64,000 nt of DNA from Aralia elata (Eukaryota > Streptophyta > Magnoliopsida > Apiales > Araliaceae). A program made the translations under genes and the position numbers. This document shows positions 44,936 through 56,870 of the stretch, one piece after another. Location of the stretch: positions 40,645,182-40,709,181 of the forward strand of contig CM068384.1 of assembly GCA_034770075.1 (NCBI GenBank). The letters are read 5' to 3'. The notes under the pieces were generated by a model. The model was not told the origin of the DNA, ran no database searches, and saw only the letters and a list, made by a program, of their open reading frames with translations. The number at the start of each line of letters is the position of its first letter. The first letter of the stretch is position 1.

Positions 44936-46640
44936 CCATTATGTCGTCGGTCAAGAAAGTTCTGCAAGGAGGCAGGAAGACGTGAATCAGGAACATCTCA
45001 AGGATCGACAGTCTGATCAGAATCAGTCCGCCCCTGCCCGACGGGTAGTAGATATCATCACTGGAGGATCGGCTGGACATGTGGTAGGGAAAAAGCACCG
45101 GGTGCATTGGATTCTATTCTCACGGTGTTCGAACAACTTGTTCAAAGAGATCAGCTTTACCCGGCATGGTCATCTCTTTTTCAGATGAGGATTACCCGTC
45201 CGAGTCTGTGGAACCACATGAAGGAGCGTTAGTGATTACTGCACAAGTCGGCCCGATAGATATGAAAAGAATCATGATTGATAATAGCTTTTCGGTAGAC
45301 ATCTTATATACTCATGCATATCAGAGGTTGGATTTGGAAGGACGGAAGATGGAGATAGGATAGGAATCTCCGCTGTATAGGTTCAACAACGATCTACTCT
45401 CCGTGGTTGGGACAATAGAGTTGCCCGTCACTTTCGGCACGGCTCCTCAGCAGGTGAATATAGATATCAAGTTTTTTATAGTTCATGTTAATTCAGCTTA
45501 CAATGCAATATTGGGATAGACAACCTTAGCAGCTTTGCATGCGGTGACCTCCATACCTAATTTTAAACTAAAGTTTGTTATACCGAACGATGCCTTCTAC
45601 TTTTTGACACTCTAAAGGGGCCTAAAAATGAAAAGACTTTATAGTGGACTTCGGAGTATGAGGATGTTTTCCAGGGGATAAAACGGTATTTATCTTTGGC
45701 ACCGTTACTGATGAGTCAACCCCTAAGGAGGAACTGTTATATCTTTACTTAGCGGCAAACTCGTTGGCGGTTATGGCAGTTCTGGTGCGTGAAATGGGCG
45801 AAAAGTAATTCCTCATTTACTATGTCAGTCATGCTCTTCGGGACGTAGAGACCCGGTATCCGAATCTGGAGAAGTTTGCCTATGCATTAATAGTGGCTAG
45901 TCGAAAGTTTCGGCACTACTTCCAGGGTCGGGTGATAGTGGTATATACAGATCAACCTCTCAAGAAGGTGCTACATAAATCAGATCAGGTCGGCTTGTTG
46001 CATGGGCTATGGAGTTGGATCAGTGCGTTCTAGAGTATCATCCACGGACAACTATAAAAGATCAGGTTTTGGCCGACTTTATGGTTAAATGTTCGTTCTC
46101 AGAACCGGACTCTTTGGATCAGCTTAGTGAGGTGGTTGGCTCGGCCACTAATGCTCAGTCGACACAAACCTCATGGACTCTTTATGTTGACGAACCTTCA
46201 ACTTTGGATGTTAGCGGGGCAGGTGTGATATTAACTAGTCTCGAAAGGTTTAAGATTCAACAGGCTATTCGCTTTCGGTTTAAGGTAACTAATAATGAGG
46301 CGGAGTATGAAGCTATCCTGGCTGGGTTGCGGTTGGCAAAAAGTTTGGAGGTTCAGATTTTGGTTATTTTCAGTGACTCCCAACTGGTGGTAAAGCATGT
46401 TGCATAAGAGTGTGGGGCTCGGGGGGTAAGGATGACCATGTACCTAATCAAAGTCAAGGATCAGCCTCATTATTTCAGTTCTTATTCCTTTCAGGGTGTG
46501 GATCGGTCGAACAATATGATAGCCGATGCCTTATCCAAATTAGCCATGACAGAAGTGAGTTCGTTTGATGGATCTGTTTATTTAGAAGTCCTAGATGCTC
46601 CGAGCATACGAGCGAATCTCTTGCCTTGCCACAATTGTAA
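44936..46640 (+). pseudogene. Tat-type Ty3/gypsy fragment: PR, RNase H and second RNase H, RT missing
   Basis: Plus-strand remnants in order: an ARRVVDIITGGS segment (45030); FSDEDYPSES and an aspartic-protease-like MIDNSFSVDILY (about 45270), where the usual Gly of DNGSS is Ser; more protease-like sequence to about 45615; the RT-RNase H tether WTSEYEDVFQGIKRYL (45640); RNase H as VLVREMGEK, YVSHALRDVETRYPNLEKF; then DQVLADFM and a second, archaeal-type RNase H with SGAGVILTS, TNNEAEYEAILAGLRLAK and FSDSQLVVKHV, ending near ADALSKLA. Between protease and tether only ~25 bp remain where a whole RT should be. Several stops and frameshifts. Dual RNase H is a mark of the Tat lineage. Confidence 0.85.
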
Positions 46641-46840
46641 CATGCCATCTTAACCTTGTCCTTCTTACCAGAACCTCGCTTACCTCTTTTTCACTTGGCA
46701 ACACCTCCACTGGCAGCCACTTTAAGCGCAGTAGGATTAGCAAATTTCTTGCCTTTCTTGGGCTTGGACACTCTATGAGAGCTCGATTATGCTACATATG
46801 CCCTGGAGGACTTTGCAACCTCTAGGCGCTCAACCTCAAA
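46641..46840 (-). pseudogene. Ty1/copia gag nucleocapsid scrap
   Basis: On the minus strand it reads SKPKKGKKFANPTALKV, then GSGKKDKVKMACYNCGK, a basic linker followed by the first half of a zinc knuckle as in copia gag proteins. It has two in-frame stops and is cut within the knuckle at the boundary with the Tat fragment. Orientation is opposite to the Tat remnant. It is not from the Sirevirus copy here, whose knuckles differ. Confidence 0.6.
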
Positions 46841-47183
46841 CGTAAGACCCCAACTTTTAATAAATAAAACTTAATTTTCTTTATAAATATTATTCTAAAT
46901 AGTAAGGTATTAAATTGATAAAAAGGTTAAAGTTAAGGATGATATGTGAAAATTATAAGACACAAAAAGAATGTCGAGGAATATTCGGTAAAATACGACG
47001 GTGCCAAAACAACCAATCATTGGTGGGCCCCACAACGAAATAATTATTTAATACAGAAAATGACAGAAATAATTTTTTTTAATAAAAAATTATCGGCGGA
47101 ACTGTTACCTTTAACTGTTAAAATACCCAGTGATAAAGGAATAGTAACACACGGTATTCCACAGTAATATGGTATTCTACAAC

Positions 47184-47413
47184 ATTTCACATTATTGAAC
47201 CAATAATTGTCATAGTAGCAAATGTGCATTATTTCATATTATCGAACCAGTAATTGTCATAGTAGCAAATGCACAGTATTTCATATTATTGAACCAATAA
47301 TTGTCATAGTAGTAAATGCACAGTATTTCACATTATTGAACCAATAATTGTCACAGTAGCAAATGCATAGTATTTCATATTATTGAACCAATAATTGTCA
47401 CCGTAGCAAGAGG
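47184..47413. repeat. 47-bp tandem repeat, about five copies
   Basis: ATTATTGAACCAATAATTG recurs at 47191, 47238, 47285, 47332 and 47379, exactly 47 bp apart. Each unit ends with CATAGTAGCAAATGCACAG or a close variant and includes a TTGAACCAATAA inverted motif. Confidence 0.92.
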
Positions 47414-47742
47414 AGTAATGAAAAGTTACGTAATTAAAAGTCATGGATATTAAATAGTTAGACAGACTCATTATTTGAAGAACAATGTATACTTAAATAT
47501 CTGCGATATTAATATATTAAGTCAATAATGCAGAAGATGGATAATATAATAATAATTATGAATAGAAAAGAAAAATATAATCTTGAAATGTGAAAAATAT
47601 CGATAATTAATATGTGGTAGATTAAAGTAATCTTGAATTGTGAAAAATGTGGTTAATTGATGAATGGTGTAGATTAAAGATAATAATGAAATGTGAAAAG
47701 TGTGGTTAATTGATGTGTGGTAGATGTTGGTTAAGTTTTGGC

Positions 47743-47750
47743 TATAAATA
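47743..47750 (+). promoter_or_regulatory. TATA box just upstream of the D insertion
   Basis: TATAAATAGGAGGC, a consensus plant TATA box 11 bp from the start of the D LTR. It probably belonged to the LTR described at 46842-47760. Confidence 0.5.
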
Positions 47751-49138
47751 GGAGGCTTAGTGTGACACCCCCAAATCCGGGTTTCCTAACCTCGAATTCG
47801 GTGTTCACGATACTCAACAATAAATATACTTTCTAACTAATGCGGAATAATAAACATACATTGTTTATCGAAATAGTAATAAAGTATTACAATCATGGTC
47901 CCAAGGTTCTTTAACCTTAACTTAAAACATACCCTCAATACAATAAGAGTTCACATAGCCAAATAACATTTCTAGATAACTAATACATAAGCCCTATCAG
48001 GCAACTATTCTTGCACCTTCCCTTTTCCTTTGTCCCCTTTTGACGTTTCTGCCTTAGCTGAAATAAAAATCATGATATTGCAAGGGTAAGCAACTAGTTT
48101 GCTTAGCAAGTTTATACACAAGGGAGATATATCATGATTAGAAGGAAGTTTCGCTTTCAATGTTCAACGACAGTATAAAATTGTGAAGAAACATGAATTA
48201 ATAGTCAATAATTGAATATTCGAATAATTGAATGACAGTTACTAAGTGGTTGAAAATAACCATAGACATTTGCCAAGGTTCTCAGCATTTAAACTGGACC
48301 TCTTAAAAAGTTTTGGTAATCAAGGGGATCAGCCTTTCATACCCCGTGATTTATGCATAAACACTTAATAAACCAGCATTGATATCATGCCTTAATCAAA
48401 TTTATCATTTTCTCAGCCAAGAGTTCTTACTATAGCAAATTAATAAGAACAGCTTTTAAAATACATTTGATTTCACAAATTTAGACATGCTTGATCTAGC
48501 TGATACAAATAGCATAGATCTATCTCATAAACAGTTCATGCTTGAAAGAACTTTAATCTAATTCACAGTTCAATAATAATAGAATATGAATTCAATTGCA
48601 CAAGGTGCGAATCTCAATAATCAGTATAGATGTGAATAATCAACAATAATTATTCACTAATCATGCTTCAAAAATCATAACTCGAGTTTGAGTTAGGGAA
48701 CTTTCCTGTCTGCTCAGCTACAAATAATTCTAGCTTTAACTAATTGGCCTTGAAGAACCTAACATTGATAATGTTGAGCTATCAATTAGAATTGCGTAGT
48801 TGTATATCGATACGCTTACTTATTATTTAACAATTAAGCAAATCACATAGCACACATAAGTTAATAAACTATCATAAATCCTATAAGACACTTTAATGGA
48901 TCTCTAGGTTGATGGTTTAATTAATTAACCATGTTTCCCTTAAGTGATAATCACTTATTAACCTCTAAGCAATTTATTATAATTGTTAAATTAATTAACA
49001 TTACTCTTTCTTAAGTAATATTCATTTATTAAACCCTTAAACAATTTATTATGATTGCTTAATTAATGAGTTATTTAAACTCTCTCTATTTTATTAACTC
49101 TATCTTTATTTAATTACTATTAAATAGTAATTAATTAA

Positions 49139-49870
49139 TTATCTTTAGTTATTATTAGTAATTAATAACTAATTATGTTCACTTATTATTCAATTATTAA
49201 TTAAATAATAATCAAATTATAAATTTTAATTGTCTTTAATTATTATTTAAGATTAAATAATAATTAATTAGGTTTGTTTATTATTTAAATTTAATCAATT
49301 AATAAATAATTGATTAGTACGTAACAATTATCTTTAGTTATTATTTAATAATAAATAATAGCTAATTAGATTTATTTATTATTTAAAGTTAATTAAATAA
49401 TAAATAATTAATTAGTAAATATGAATTATCTTTAGTTATTATTTAATAATAAATAATATCTAATTAGATTTATTTATTATTTAAGGTTAATCAAGTAATA
49501 AATAATTACTTAGTGAATAAGAATTATCTTTAGTTATTATTTAATAATAAATAATATCTAATTAGATTTATTTATTATTTAAGGTTAATCAAGTAATAAA
49601 TAATTACTTAGTGAATAAGAATTATCTTTAGTTATTATTTGATAATAAATAATAACTAATTAGGTTTCTTTATTAAATAATAAATAATTAATTAGTGAGT
49701 AAGACTTATCTTTAGTTATTATTTAATAATAACTAATTAGGTTTATTTATTATTTAATGTTAATAAAATAATAAATAATTAATTAGTGAGTAATAATTAT
49801 CTTTAGTTATTATTTAATAATAAATAATAACTAATTAGGTTTATTTATTATTTAAGGTTAATCAAATAAT
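49139..49870. repeat. AT-rich tandem repeat within LTR D, unit ~98 bp
   Basis: The phrase TTATCTTTAGTTATTATTT recurs, with the clearest units 98 bp apart (GAATTATC at 49423, 49521 and 49619); other units are shortened or lengthened. Roughly seven or eight copies. GC content is extremely low. The same array is in the other LTR at 60111-60840. Confidence 0.85.
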
Positions 49871-50229
49871 ATTTACAATTCTTAATTATCCTTAATCATT
49901 ATTTAATAATAATTAAACAATAATTAATTAATGCTACTTAAATAATAGTTAAATGATTAAATATACTTAAACAATATTTAATTAGTTTAATCATTCATTG
50001 ACATGCATTAGAATTTATTAACAAAGATTTTTAATGACTTAAATGGATTTAAGACTTTGCTATTTTCGGATTTGTTTCCAGCTTTGGGGTCCTTAGGCAA
50101 AACTTGAATATCTTGAGTTCTACAACTCCGTTTGACATCTAGTTAGCTTCGTATCTTCTTAAACTACAATATCCCATCATCAAAGAGCAAATTTGGATCT
50201 GTTTTGATTACCGAAACTGGCCAGGAACC

Positions 50230-50248
50230 GGACTGCATTGCACAGTCC
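50230..50248 (-). other. Hairpin in LTR D leader region
   Basis: Arms GGACTG/CAGTCC around a 7-base loop, about 690 bp downstream of the TATA box, the same relative place as the palindromes of LTRs B and C. Conserved in the other D LTR (near 61205). Confidence 0.45.
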
Positions 50249-50940
50249 TAAAGCAGTGGGGTGTTTTAGTAATAAATTCATATCTCACTCATCTTAACTC
50301 TGTTTTTAGTCGTTCCACTTGGAGAATCTCCGTATCTTATAGCTCTATCACCCAGAGCTCACGGATCATGTACCCAACTTACGGAACGTGAACAGTAATT
50401 CCGGGAGTGGGCTGATTCGTTTTAGGTACGCATACACGCATGTTTTAGCACATCAAAAATACTAAAACACTTACTAAACGTCTTAAGCTACAACATGGCA
50501 TCAATGAAAGCACACTAGACCATAATATCTTATTGCTTAGATTTAAAACCATACTTGTTAAGTGTGCTCTTAAAATAATATAGATTTGACAAGATAAAAA
50601 TCTAGATCCACAAATACTCCATCTCTACTACCAACATAAACCAACAACATAAAAATTTCCAACAAAATAAGTGTCTAATAATAATAATAGTTAAATATAT
50701 AATAATAACAACAAGAAAACTAGGGTTTGAAGGAAATGAGATCCATACCTAGATTTATTGGCTATTCCCCTCCTCTTTCCAAAATAAGTTGTGAATGGGG
50801 ATGGCCTAAACAATCAAGACCTTCTTCTTTCTCCGACAAGATTTGTTCGTGCTTTTTCTTCAAACTCTCTCTCTCTAACACTCTCTCTACACTTGGTGAA
50901 TAATAATGAACCAACCCCTACCATCATTGGTGAGGGGTCC

Positions 50941-50948
50941 TATTTATA
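50941..50948 (-). promoter_or_regulatory. TATA box of LTR D (copy 1)
   Basis: Minus strand CCTATAAATAGGACCCC, consensus. The second LTR has it at 61917-61924. Confidence 0.7.
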
Positions 50949-51503
50949 GGAAAGTAGAGACCATGGGCAAAATAGTCATTAACCATGACTAGGCAAGGGC
51001 AATTTGGTCAATTCATCAATAATAGGAAGCTTCCTAGCAACTTTTTCAAGGGTATTTTAGACATTACCCAACTTCTTTTAAGGTTAAAATAGTCTTTTCG
51101 CAAAATCTTAATTATCCATTAGTTATTACTCATTCTTCATTGGTTATTAGACATTGGTTATTATCTTGTCATAATTACATTGTTTAAACACAATGGTTAT
51201 TATCCCGCCATAATTACATTGGTTATTAACCACTTGGATATACAATGGTTATTTCCCCTTCATAATTACCTTGGTTATTAACCACTCTTGGCCATTTTAG
51301 TCATTACACACCAATTCCTACACTTGACTCACATATGGTTATTTATTAACCATAGTTATATCATACCTGCCAACACAAGTATAGACACATCTTATACATC
51401 TCCCACCACTTAACCCAAGTTGGTTTAAATAGAACACAATGTTAACTCATTAAATTAAATTAGATTTAATTAATAAGGACGTTCAAAATTCACGGGCATT
51501 ACA

Positions 51504-51518
51504 TCCCTCCCCCCTTAT
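51504..51518 (-). promoter_or_regulatory. Polypurine tract of element D copy 1
   Basis: Minus strand AAGGGGGGAGGGA directly before the 3' LTR start. The second copy has it at 62480. Confidence 0.9.
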
Positions 51519-51551
51519 AAAAATTCCGTCCTCGGAATTGCAAAAATAGGG

Positions 51552-51986
51552 TTACTCAAATAAAAACGGATAATTCGCTTTCATTTTCTCTTCGAGTTCC
51601 CACGTAGCTTCTTCGACTGCGTGATTCCTCCAGAGAGCTTTGACAGAATGGATGGTCTTGTTTCTCAGCTTCTGTTCCTTTCTATCGAGAATCTGGACAG
51701 GAACTTCCTCGTACGTTAAGTCCTTCTCGACTTGGATTGGTTTATAGCAGATAACATGCTTATAGCCTGGTTTATACGGCCGCAACACTGACACATGAAA
51801 TACGTTGTGAATGTGCTCAAGTTCAGGAGGTAACGCTACCTCGTACGCCACCTCGCCGACTCGCCTCAAAATCTCGAATGGTCCTATGAACCTAGGGCTC
51901 AATTTGCCCTTCTTACCAAACCGGATCTTTCCTTTCCAAGGAGATACCTTCAAAAATACAAAGCTACCAACTTCAAATTCCCGCTT
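51552..51986 (-). pseudogene. Integrase C-terminus and chromodomain of element D copy 1
   Basis: Closely similar to the B chromodomain ORF: GPFEILRRVGEVAYEVALP, HNVFHVSVLRPY, then YEEVPVQILDRKEQKLRNK and ALWRNHAVEEATWE. A TAG at 51987-51989 separates it from the integrase core. The identical stop is in copy 2 at 62963-62965. Confidence 0.92.
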
Positions 51987-52688
51987 CTAACGATGTAAGT
52001 CGGCATATTTCTTCTGGCGATCTTGAGCTGCTACCAGTCGGTTTCTGATCAGCCGCACGATGTCTGTAGTCTGATGCACCATTTCTGGTCCCAACAATCT
52101 TCGCTCCCCAACCTCATCCCAACACATCGGGGTTCGGCATTTCCTTCCATATAGCGCTTCGTACGGTGGCATGCCGATACTGGCGTGATAGCTATTGTTG
52201 TAAGCAAACTCCACTAGTGGCAAATGGTCATCCCAGCTGCCCTTTAAATCCATCACGACTGCCCGAAGCATATCTTCTTAGGTCTGAATCGTTCGCTCGC
52301 TCTGACCGTCGGTTTGAGGATGATACGCTGTACTCAACCTCAACTGTGTTCCCATTCTTGCCTGCAGACTTTTCCAAAAATTCGACGTGAAGCGCGGATC
52401 TCTATCAGATACAATTGATACCGGCACCCCATGTCGTGACACTATCTCTTTCACATAAAGTTTTGCTAATTGCTCCAGATTGTACCGTATCTTGATTGGC
52501 AGAAAATGAGCAGACTTGGTTAGACGATCCACAATTACCCAGATGACGTCTAAACCCTTATGAGTTGGTGGCAGTCCCACTACAAAGTCCATTGTGATGT
52601 GCTCCCACTTCCACTCCGGAATCTCTAATGGTTGAAGTAATCCGCTCGGTCGTTGGTGCTCTGCTTTAATCCGCTGGCATGTCAGACA
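51987..52688 (-). pseudogene. Integrase core of element D copy 1
   Basis: Contains MDFVVGLPPTHKG (first catalytic Asp), VSIVSDRDPRF (second) and DGQSERTIQ (Glu), then FAYNNSYHASIGMPPYEALYG and CWDEVGERRLLGP. Stops: TGA at 52689-52691 upstream in the zinc-binding part, TAA at 52278-52280 in the middle, TAG at 51987-51989 at the end. The TAA is absent from copy 2, which has a Leu codon there, so it is a later mutation. Confidence 0.92.
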
Positions 52689-55600
52689 TCAGCTGACGCA
52701 CTCTGCCACTTCTCGTTTCATATTCGGCCACCAAAAATTTCGTCGCAAATCCGGGTACATCTTTGTGCTTCCAGGATGTACTGAGTACTTCGTGCTGTGA
52801 GCTTCCTGAAGGATTTCTTCCCTCAATTCCAGATCCAACGGTACCCAGACTCTCCCTTCAAACCTTAGCAACCTAGTGCTATCAATCTTATACTTAAGCT
52901 CCTCGCCTTCAGCAATTCGTTTCTTTATTGAATCACAATCCTCATCCTTTTCTTGAGCCTCCTTAATTTGATCCAATAAGGTCGGGCTCGCTGTCACTGT
53001 AAACAATTTCCCGTCCGACTCCATCGGATACTTAACCTCCAATTCCAGACGTTTGAACTCCTTTATCAGCTCTGCCTGAGTTGTAAGCCTCATCAATTTC
53101 TCTCTGCCCTTCCTACTCAGGGCATCTGCCACTACGTTTGCTTTGCCCGGATGATACAGAATCTCACAGTCATAATCCTTGATCAATTCTAACCATCGGC
53201 GCTGCCTCATATTCAGCTCCTTCTGAGTGAAGATATATTTCAGACTCTTGTGATCTGTATATATCTCGCACCTCTCTCCATATAGGTAGTGCCTCCAAAT
53301 CTTCAAGGCGAACACTACTGCTGCTAACTCCAGATCATGAGTCGGGTATCCCTTCTCATAGTCCTTCAGCTGACGTGAAGCGTACGCAATGACCTTGCCA
53401 TGCTGCATTAGTACACAACCAAGGCCTTTGTGTGACGCGTCACTGTATACTACAAAACCTCCAGTGTCGTCCGGTAAAGCCAACACTGGTGCTTGGCTCA
53501 GTCTCTTCTTCAGCTCCATGAAACTCTCCTCACACTTCTCCGTCCAAACGAATTTTACCGTTTTCCTGGTTAGATTGGTCAGCGGTGATGCTATCTTCGA
53601 AAAATCTTGGATGAATCTCCGATAGTATCCTGCTAACCCTAGGAAACTCCTGATCTCTGTTGGCGTCTTCGGCTGCTCCCAGTTGATAATGGCTTCCACC
53701 TTTGCTGGATCTACTGAAACACCATTCCTGTCAATGACGTGTCCTAGAAACTGCACCCTTTGCAACAAAAATTCACACTTCGAAAACTTTGCGTACAGCT
53801 TCTCCCTTCTCAATGCCTCCAAAGCAATTCTTAGATGTTCAACATGTTCTTCCTCTGTCACTGAATACACCAAGATGTCATCGATGAATACTACCACGAA
53901 CTTGTCCAAGTACTGCTTGAACACTCTATTCATCATATCCATGAATGCCGCTGGTGCATTTGTTAGTCCAAATAACATAACCAGAAACTCGAAATGTCCA
54001 TAACGAGTTCTGAATGCCGTCTTCGGGATATCCTCCTGTCTCACCCTTAGTTGATGATAGCCCGTCCTCAAATCAATCTTTGAAAAGTATTTCGCCCCCT
54101 TGAGTTGATCAAACAGATCGTCTATCCTGGGCAACGGGTACCTATTCTTAATGGTAACTTTGTTCAACTCGCGGTAGTCGATACAAAGCCTCATCGAGCC
54201 ATCCTTCTTCTTTACGAACAGAAATGGCGCTCCCCATGGTGACACGCTCGGTCTGATATAACCCTTGTCTAACAGTTCCTGCAATTTAACCATCAACTCT
54301 TTCATCTCTACTGGTGCCATTCGGTAAGGCGCCTTGGATATCGGTGTCGTCCCGGGTACCAAGTCGATCACAAATTCTATCTCTCTATCTTGCGGCAATC
54401 CCGGAATCTCATCTGGGAAGACATCAACGAATTCCCTTACGACGGGTATCTGACTCAGTTCACCCTTGACCCGTCGAGTGTCCACCACGTGAGCCAAATA
54501 ACCTATACAACCCTTCTGAAGCAATCTCTTTGCTTGCATCATCGTCAGACAACCAGATTGTCTCGGCGATTTATTACCATAGAACACTACCTTCGACTTA
54601 CTTGGAGTCTCCAGGTGTACGCACTTTTTCTTACAGTCAATGACCGCCCCGTGACTCGCTAACCAATCCATTCCAAGGATTACATCAAATTCTCCGAGAC
54701 GAATCGGTAGCAAATCCACGTTAAGCTTAAACCCTCTCAAATCAGCACAACAATTTCTATAAATGTAATTTACGGGGATAATCTCTTTGTTCGCTACTTC
54801 TACGTTCATCAGGTGTTCTAATGGTTCACTAGGTAAATTAAATCCTTGAGCAAATTCATCAGATACAAAAGAACATGAAGCTCCCGAATCGAATAGCACA
54901 TAGGCATTTATGTCGTTGATTGGAATAATACCTGACACCACCTCCCTGGATGCCACGACATCTTGCACTGTCATGTTGAAGGTCCTTGTTGTTGGCTTAT
55001 TTGGCTGGGCTGGTCCTCCACTGGTTGCCCTCGAGTTGTTGCCCCTATTGCCGCTTCCGCCATCCATGTTTTTCTTCCTTGGATAGTCCTTGCTTCGATG
55101 TCCCAGCTCTCCACAAGTGAAACAACCTCCTTTCTTCGCCTTAGGACAATTGGGCGAGATATGCCCTTCTTGTCCACAGGTATAACAGACCATTTTTCCT
55201 TTCATGCACTCTCCCGAGTGACCCTTCCCGCAATTTCCACATACCTGCCTTTTTTGCTGCATGCTCCCTTGCTGCATTTCAGAATTGCTACCCCCACTGC
55301 TCCATTGACGCTTTCTGTTGTTGCTGCCACCACTGCTAGCATTCGTATTTCCTCCTTCTACCTTCTTCTTGTTCTTCTCCCGATTATACTTTGAAACCGC
55401 TTCACTCCCACATTCAGCAATGAGAGCTTTCTCCAACAAGGTTGAGAACGACGTAATTTGTAAAACCGCTACCTTGCTGTAGATCCACGGCTTTAATCCA
55501 TTCTCGAACCTTCTTGCCTTCCTCACCTCAATGTCCACCTGATGTGGGGCGAATCTAGCCAATTCATTGAATTTTGCAGCGTACTCTGACACTGACAAGT

Positions 55601-56072
55601 TTTCCTGCTTCAGTTCTAAAAACTTGATCTCCATTTTCGCCTGCGTACTCTCAGGGAAGTAATTCTCGAAAACCAACGTCTTGAATGCTTCCCACGCCAC
55701 GACTCCAGTTCCAGCTTTGCTCTGATTGGCTTCCCACCAAAAGTTATCCTCACCTTTCATTAAGTAAGTAGCAAAAACTGTCTTCTGCTCCTCGGCGACT
55801 CTAGCGATGGCAAAGGCCTTTTCAATCTCCTTTATCCACGACTGGGCCTCTATCGGGTCCGTTGTTCCCCTAAACTCCGGCGGCCCTACTGCCGTGAAGT
55901 CTTTAAAATTGGCTAAGTGGTTGCTCGTCTGGTTTCCTGCGGTAGTCGTTTGATTCCGCAGAGCTTCGGCCATCATGTTGATAAAGTCTTGCATTGGGTT
56001 TGGTTGAGTTCCCTCTGCATTGTTAACCGACTCTTCGACCCCTTGGTTCCGTAGGATTCGTCTGAGCGGCAT
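52689..56072 (-). pseudogene. Gag-PR-RT-RH and integrase N-terminus of element D copy 1
   Basis: ATG at 56072 (MPLRRILRNQ), chosen by analogy with B although the frame opens five codons earlier. Capsid: FKDFTAVGPPEFRGTTDPIEAQSW, WWEANQSK, FLELKQENLSVSEYAAKFNELARF. Knuckles CGNCGKGHSGEC and CYTCGQEGHISPNC; the third has Tyr for its last Cys. Protease LFDSGASCSFV. RT is complete with VVVFIDDILVYS, but the proline normally before FGLTNAP is Leu. RNase H YSDASHKGLG and TDHKSLKYI. It ends in the integrase zinc site at a TGA (52689-52691) that looks like a CGA-to-TGA change. About 1,130 codons are otherwise open. Confidence 0.94.
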
Positions 56073-56603
56073 TATCTCTTTAAACAAAGTCCTAACACGT
56101 TACTCGGGTTTTATAAACATATCAGTATTTAGCATGTAATACAATATTATACTTGAACAATCGCATGACCATCGTGTGGGAGCTCTAACTTACCCAACCT
56201 CGGGAATTCTGCTCTCCCCGATTAGTGATTTAAGTTGCTAAAATACCGATTCAGTTTTACTGAATTAACATAATCATTGAATAGACGGTTTACCAAGTAG
56301 AATTCTCAAACACATACCATAATAATGCATTTATATTCATATACCTACTTTAACGTCTTACACGTTCATTACAGGTATATTACTATAACTGCTACCATCC
56401 CATTTAATATAACAAAAGATGGGATTCACTTAAACCATTCTTTTCTACCTACATAAATGGAAAGTACATCCTACATACGAACTACCTCGCACCTGCTGAG
56501 GTTAATACAAATTTTAGTAAATCAAAAGTAGTGCCAACCTCACTGCTCAAGGCATAACTGCCCACCTCCAACTATCCTCTAAGGGACACAAGGTGAATAC
56601 AAC
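56073..56603. other. Spacer between gag and pre-gag ORF of element D
   Basis: About 530 bp of AT-rich non-coding DNA. Nothing else recognised. Confidence 0.5.
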
Positions 56604-56870
56604 TCAACGCTTGCTCTCGCTACTGGAGGGCAGATCCATCCATTTGGCGTCGAACTGCATAAAGGCGATGCCTACGGCTCGCTCTAAACCATATATCTTC
56701 GCATCTTTAGCTTTCACCTCATCCCTCAACTGTCCTAACTATAGCTCTCTTTGCTGCAGCCTTTTGCGCAACTCGGCTAACTCAGCCTGCGCCTGGTAAG
56801 CAGCGTCCTTATACTGATGCTTAGCAATCTGGAGGATGTGGTTTTGTGCCTCCATTTGTTTAGCCCTAAC
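56604..56870 (-). pseudogene. Pre-gag ORF of element D copy 1, C-terminal part
   Basis: After the solo LTR the frame resumes with AKQMEAQNHILQIAKHQ and AELAELRKRLQQREL, a coiled coil, then a TAG at about 56740, then LGQLRDEVKAKDAKI and AVGIAFMQFDAKW, to a TGA at 56604. The AFMQF segment corresponds in position to AFCTAMERL of B. The ORF is shorter than in B. Confidence 0.75.

Larger units (their letters stand above)
46842..47760 (+). repeat. Probable U3 of another plus-strand LTR, cut by element D
   Basis: CGTAAGACCCCAAC at 46842 resembles the TGTAACGACCCC/TGTAATACCCG starts of gypsy LTRs. About 900 bp of AT-rich, non-coding DNA follow, ending with GGCTATAAATAGGAGGCTTAG immediately before the LTR of element D at 47761. 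A TATA box about 900 bp from an LTR start fits a U3 region. The rest of this LTR would lie beyond the D array. Alternative: ordinary intergenic DNA with a chance TATA box. Confidence 0.4.
47761..51503 (-). repeat. 3' LTR of element D copy 1
   Basis: Plus-strand TGTGACACCCCC to CACGGGCATTACA. It contains the 98-bp AT-rich tandem repeats (49139-49870), a TATA box at 50941-50948 and a weak hairpin at 50230-50248. Confidence 0.95.

Noticed and set aside
44936..46640. Tat fragment as a possible host gene with RNase H activity
   Set aside because: Motif order and dual RNase H are those of a Tat polyprotein and the frame is broken many times.
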